A DNA stretch of 64,000 nt from DATKFM01 sp046154965 (GTDB lineage: Bacteria > Pseudomonadota > Alphaproteobacteria > Dongiales > Dongiaceae), in NCBI GenBank assembly GCA_046154965.1, contig JBJXDY010000027.1:1-64000 (forward strand). The letters run 5' to 3'. This document shows positions 60,577-64,000 of this stretch, in pieces; the first letter of the stretch is position 1; each line of letters starts with the position of its first letter. The position numbers and the translations under genes are program-made. The notes under the pieces were generated by a model. That model was not told the DNA's origin. It worked only from the letters and a program-made list of their open reading frames with translations, and searched no databases.

Positions 60577-61902
60577 TCACCCCTTGATCCAGGGTGGGGT
60601 GACGAAGGCGGCGGTATTGTACGGCGCCGGCGCGATCAGCCCGCCGCTCTTGGTGTAGTCCTGAATCTGCAGAAACTGGTGCGGCATGCCAAGCGATGAA
60701 TCGTTGACCTGCGTCGGATAGGTATAGGCCGCCTGCTCGTTCGGAATGAAACGCGTAGTGCCGGTGACGCCGCGATGGATCATGCTGCGCATGCGCGCCG
60801 CGACCTTACGGTTTTGCTCCTCATTGCCCGGTTCACCGCTGCCGCCGGCCAAGGCCGCCGCGGTCGCCCAGACAAAGGCACCGTCGTAGGATTGCGCGCC
60901 GGAGTTATACCCGGCATTGGCGCCGAACTTTTCCTTGTAACGCTTCTCGAAAGCAGCGCCAATCTCGTCCTGCAATGCTCCGACGACCGTGGCATAGAGA
61001 ACACCGTTGGCGGCTTCCTTGGCGATGTCGCGGAAGGCGGGGATCGACGGGCCATATTGCATGTAGATCAAGCTCGGCGTCGGATTGGGAACGAACTGCA
61101 CCATGAACTGCGCCAAATCGGCGGGCAGGAAATGGGTGACGGCGATGACCGAGGGCGGGTCTTGGCGGATTTTGGCCAAAGTCGGACCCCATTCGGAGAT
61201 CGGCACATTCACCGTCTCGAACAGGCCGATCTCCCAGCCGTATTCGCCAGCTTGTTCCTTGATCGCGTTGGCGATGTTGGCGGCATAGACGCCGGCCGAA
61301 AGGATCACCGCCATCTTGTTGTTGGTGCGCTTGTACTGGCCGTTCTCCTCCAGGACCTTCACGAACTTGAGGAAGCCAGGACCGTACCAGTATTCCGCTG
61401 GGTCGCCCTGGAACGAGCCGAAATAGCGCTCCGGGTCGGACTTGATCAGGTTGTTGTGGCCGATGGTGGTGTCGTAGTGGACATAGATGATGCCGGAATC
61501 GGCGACCACGTCCTGAATCGCAGCGCCGGAGCCGATGTTGTAACCATTGAGGATAGCGTGCACCGAATGGCGGTCGATCAGGCGCTGCACAGCCTGTACA
61601 TTGGTGGCATCGCCCATCTGCTTGGTGTCTTCGAAGTACGGCTCCAGTGGCCGGCCCAGGATGCCGCCCAGAGCGTTGATCTCTTCGCAGGCCAACGTTA
61701 GTCCGTTCTGGAACTCGACGCCGTCGGCGGCGGCGAAATCGGTCAGCGGTGCTGCCTGCCCCACCGGGATAGGATCGCCGTCCGCGCGGGCGCCGTCATT
61801 GATGCCGGCCAACAGCGCGCCGCCGGTGCCAAGGGCGGCGGCGCTTTTGATGAAAACGCGACGGCTGGGGATGATGTTGGGTTTGGCGAGGTCCTTGCTC
61901 AT
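60577..61902 (-). CDS. ABC transporter substrate-binding protein (Liv/urea-amide type), Tat-like signal
   Basis: A 441-residue periplasmic binding protein of the branched-chain/amide family. It begins with a twin-arginine-like signal (SRRVFIKSAAALGTGGALLAG). Landmarks: PIPVGQAAPLTDFAAADGVE, AILNGYNIGSGAAIQDVVAD, AGVYAANIANAIKEQAGEYG and PPSVIAVTHFLPADLAQFM. Its ligand is not shown by the sequence; genes for polyamine breakdown follow upstream in the same operon, so an acyl- or carbamoyl-polyamine or related amide is plausible. ATG 61902 has AGGGAGA 11 nt upstream. The intact open frame upstream overlaps the next gene and is not needed. Confidence 0.9.
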   Translation of the reverse strand: MSKDLAKPNIIPSRRVFIKSAAALGTGGALLAGINDGARADGDPIPVGQAAPLTDFAAADGVEFQNGLTLACEEINALGGILGRPLEPYFEDTKQMGDATNVQAVQRLIDRHSVHAILNGYNIGSGAAIQDVVADSGIIYVHYDTTIGHNNLIKSDPERYFGSFQGDPAEYWYGPGFLKFVKVLEENGQYKRTNNKMAVILSAGVYAANIANAIKEQAGEYGWEIGLFETVNVPISEWGPTLAKIRQDPPSVIAVTHFLPADLAQFMVQFVPNPTPSLIYMQYGPSIPAFRDIAKEAANGVLYATVVGALQDEIGAAFEKRYKEKFGANAGYNSGAQSYDGAFVWATAAALAGGSGEPGNEEQNRKVAARMRSMIHRGVTGTTRFIPNEQAAYTYPTQVNDSSLGMPHQFLQIQDYTKSGGLIAPAPYNTAAFVTPPWIKG

Positions 61903-61988
61903 GATTCGAAAGTCTCCCTTGTGCAGCCGCAGGGTTTGTTTGCTGGCGGCGGCCGGTCGGCTGTCCCGGCGCCCCCAGGCATGCGTGT

Positions 61989-63089
61989 TCAGGTGATCGA
62001 CTTGATCCGTTGCGCGGCGGCACTGATCACCGCCTGCTGGTGCGGCTGCAGCGCCTGGCCACCCCAATTCGCCATCAGCGGCACCCAGGGGTCGGCGACA
62101 TGGGTCTTGGTCCCGGCCATCTCCTCCAGCACCGCCAAACCGCAATAAGGCACATACATCTGCGAATAGCCGCCTTCATGCGTCATGACCAAGCGTCCGC
62201 CGCACAGGTCATTTGCCACCGCCATCAGCATGCGAGTCATGGCGCGATAGCCGTCCGACGTGATCATCATCCGCCCTAGCGGATCGACGCCCGATGCGTC
62301 GAAACCAGACGGCACCACGATCAACTCGGGCTTAAACAGGGTCAATGCCGGAATCACCACCTGCTCGAAAGCGGCGATATAGGCACCGTCGCCGGCGCCT
62401 GGCGGCAGCGGGATGTTTAGGTTGAAACCGGCGCCCTTGCCCGTACCCGTCTCGTTCAGGCCGCCGGATCCCGCTGGAAACAGGTTGTCCTGGTGCACCG
62501 AGATGGTGAGCACGTCATTACGGTCGTAGAACGCCGCCTGGGTGCCGTTGCCGTGATGCACATCCCAATCGACGGTGGCGACGCGCCCGACCTTGTGCAC
62601 GATTTGCGCGCGCATGATACCGAGCGCCGCATTGGCGAACAGGCAGAAGCCCATACCGACATCGGCAGTGGCGTGATGCCCCGGCGGCCGCACCAATGCA
62701 TAGGCATTGGCGACCCGGCCCTCGATCACCGAATCGAACGCGGCCATGACGCCGCCCACCGCCAGCTGCGCGATCTCGAAGCTGCCGCGGCCGAAGGGCG
62801 TGAGGGTGCTGGCGTCGCCGCCATTGTCGGCGCTCATCGCCTTGATGCGGGCGATGTGCTCGCGGGTGTGGAAGCGTGCCAGATCTTCCTCGGTGGCGTA
62901 GCGCGGCTTGATCGGGACGAGGTGGTCGAGCAGGCCGCTCACCTCGATCAGGTTGCGCAGCCGGCGCTTGGTTTCGGGATTCTCGGCGTGCTCGCCGGGC
63001 TGCACCGTCAGACCAGGCGGGAATACTTGCGCCCAGTTCCAGGTGTTATGCCACATGTAAAGCTCGTGCCAGACGAAGCCGGTCGCCAT
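61989..63089 (-). CDS. Histone deacetylase-like amidohydrolase (acetylpolyamine amidohydrolase type)
   Basis: A 366-residue class II HDAC-fold zinc hydrolase. Landmarks: RYATEEDLARFHTREHI, ALVRPPGHHATADVGMGFCL (catalytic His pair), VDWDVHHGNGTQAAFYD (zinc ligands Asp, His), VPSGFDASGVDPLGRM (third ligand Asp) and MTHEGGYSQMYVPYCGLAVL. Bacterial members remove acetyl groups from polyamines or other acylated amines. ATG 63089 is preferred because AAAGG lies 7 nt upstream; ATG 63104 would add five residues. It follows the nitrilase stop by 1 nt, so both are coupled. Confidence 0.9.
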   Translation of the reverse strand: MATGFVWHELYMWHNTWNWAQVFPPGLTVQPGEHAENPETKRRLRNLIEVSGLLDHLVPIKPRYATEEDLARFHTREHIARIKAMSADNGGDASTLTPFGRGSFEIAQLAVGGVMAAFDSVIEGRVANAYALVRPPGHHATADVGMGFCLFANAALGIMRAQIVHKVGRVATVDWDVHHGNGTQAAFYDRNDVLTISVHQDNLFPAGSGGLNETGTGKGAGFNLNIPLPPGAGDGAYIAAFEQVVIPALTLFKPELIVVPSGFDASGVDPLGRMMITSDGYRAMTRMLMAVANDLCGGRLVMTHEGGYSQMYVPYCGLAVLEEMAGTKTHVADPWVPLMANWGGQALQPHQQAVISAAAQRIKSIT

Positions 63090-63090
63090 G

Positions 63091-63993
63091 TCAGCGCCTT
63101 TCATCCATCAGGTATGCAGGGGCGCGCGCACTGACGATCGGCCCGTAGAGGTCGCTGCGGCGGGTGCGGAAGATGCCCCATTTACGCCGCAACTCCGCGA
63201 TCGCATCCAGATCGAAGCAATGGACGACGACATGCGGGCCATCCTCGCCGGCTTCCGCCTGCTTGGCGCCGAACTGGTCGGCCAGGAAGGAGCCGCCGTA
63301 AAACTGCGTGCGACAGCCGCCGCCGGCCTCGATCCCAACCCGGTTAGAAGCCGCGACAGGCACCAGATTGGCACCGGCATGGCCCTGCATCACCTGCTGC
63401 CAATGCGGCTTGGAGTTCTTGAAATCGTCGTCGGACGCCTGCAGCGGCCGGCCGATGGCGGTGGGATAGAGTAGTAACTCCGCGCCGTTCAGCACCATGA
63501 TCCTGGCTGCCTCGGGGAACCACTGGTCCCAGCACACGCCAGCGCCCAGGCGGGCGAATTTGGTGTCGAACACCATGAAGCCGGTATCGCCCGGCGCGAA
63601 GTAGAAGGCTTCTTCATAAGCTGGGAAGTCCGGAATATGACTCTTGCGATAGACGCCGAGCAGCGCGCCGCCGGCATCGATCATCGCCAGCGAATTGAAG
63701 GTGCGCTCGGCCGCACGTTCGAAGAACGAGACCGGGATGACGACGTTGAACCGTTCCGCCAGGCCGCGCATGGCGGCGATGGCGGGATTGTCGTCGACGC
63801 TGGTCGCCTCCTTGAGGTAGGCGGGATCCTTGCCGATGCAGAAATAGGGCGTCTCGAACAGTTCCTGGAGCAAGACGATCTGCGCGCCCTGGCCCGCAGC
63901 CTCGGCCACCATGGCGGCGGCGGTGCGGATGTTCTGCTTCCGGTCCCAGGAACAGGCCATCTGCGTTGCCGCGACGGAGAGCATCCGGCTCAT
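63091..63993 (-). CDS. aguB: Carbon-nitrogen hydrolase, N-carbamoylputrescine amidase-like
   Basis: A 300-residue nitrilase-superfamily amidase. The catalytic triad is visible: Glu in LLQELFETPYF, Lys in YRKSHIPDFP and Cys in AGVCWDQWFPEA. CSWDRKQNIRTA, PGDTGFMVFDTKFA and VAASNRVGIE (Glu) are typical of N-carbamoylputrescine amidase, which yields putrescine, CO2 and ammonia in the agmatine route. The symbol aguB is by analogy; other N-carbamyl amidases look similar. The ATG at 63993 is 7 nt from the window edge, so upstream genes are unseen. It is followed directly by the HDAC-like gene. Confidence 0.85.
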   Translation of the reverse strand: MSRMLSVAATQMACSWDRKQNIRTAAAMVAEAAGQGAQIVLLQELFETPYFCIGKDPAYLKEATSVDDNPAIAAMRGLAERFNVVIPVSFFERAAERTFNSLAMIDAGGALLGVYRKSHIPDFPAYEEAFYFAPGDTGFMVFDTKFARLGAGVCWDQWFPEAARIMVLNGAELLLYPTAIGRPLQASDDDFKNSKPHWQQVMQGHAGANLVPVAASNRVGIEAGGGCRTQFYGGSFLADQFGAKQAEAGEDGPHVVVHCFDLDAIAELRRKWGIFRTRRSDLYGPIVSARAPAYLMDERR

Positions 63994-64000
63994 GCGGCGC

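Overview
The window is high-GC chromosomal DNA of an alphaproteobacterium, most likely Rhodospirillales-like (an inference; no marker here fixes the order). The evidence is the syntenic block addB / MurNAc-recycling kinase-uridylyltransferase / tsaE / divL / ahcY, the DivL-type kinase with Tyr in place of the phospho-acceptor His, the short HPr kinase with RapZ, EIIA-Man, HPr and EI, and the ChvG/ChvI two-component system.

Layout. 1-8.4 kb: DNA repair (addB, cut by the left edge), a fused AmgK-MurU-like enzyme, tsaE, a ferredoxin-NADP reductase on the other strand, divL and ahcY. 8.4-16.2 kb: accessory genes with long gene-poor spacers: a Fic protein behind an array of repeated operator-like sites, a phytanoyl-CoA-dioxygenase-like protein, a secreted hydrolase, an ATP-grasp protein and a DUF2332 protein. 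16.2-25.1 kb: bactofilin and the regulatory PTS (ptsP, ptsH, EIIA-Man, rapZ, hprK) followed by chvG/chvI. This conserved run is interrupted between hprK and chvG by an oppositely oriented retron: a promoter-like site, a 166-nt structured RNA bounded by perfect 14-nt complementary ends (a1/a2), and a reverse transcriptase. 25.5-31.8 kb: a choline uptake operon (choX-choW-choV), a LuxR-type regulator, a quaternary-amine-type Rieske oxygenase and a HugZ-like protein. 31.9-41.6 kb: LemA, an HtpX-like protease, a cupin, a visibly AT-richer OLD-family ATPase/nuclease, polA, a zinc-finger protein, an ABC ATPase, a lipoprotein lysophospholipase-like hydrolase and tRNA-Arg(CCG). 41.9-44.0 kb: a translationally coupled ArsR/AHSA1/AHSA1/TfoX-N/membrane protein operon. 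44.6-56.8 kb: a catabolic island with two enolase-superfamily dehydratases, a peptide-type ABC transporter (permeases, fused double ATPase, binding protein), an amidohydrolase, an AspA/AstE deacylase and two decayed genes (an HpcH/HpaI aldolase and a D-2-hydroxyacid dehydrogenase). 57.1-64 kb: a branched-chain-type ABC transporter (LivM,H,F,G and binding protein) in one operon with an HDAC-like acetylpolyamine amidohydrolase and an N-carbamoylputrescine-amidase-like nitrilase, suggesting uptake and breakdown of polyamine derivatives.

The outstanding item is the retron at 21.07-22.63 kb. Its reverse transcriptase has the long N-terminal extension and motif wording I associate with myxobacterial (Mx162-like) retron enzymes; no effector gene lies beside it.
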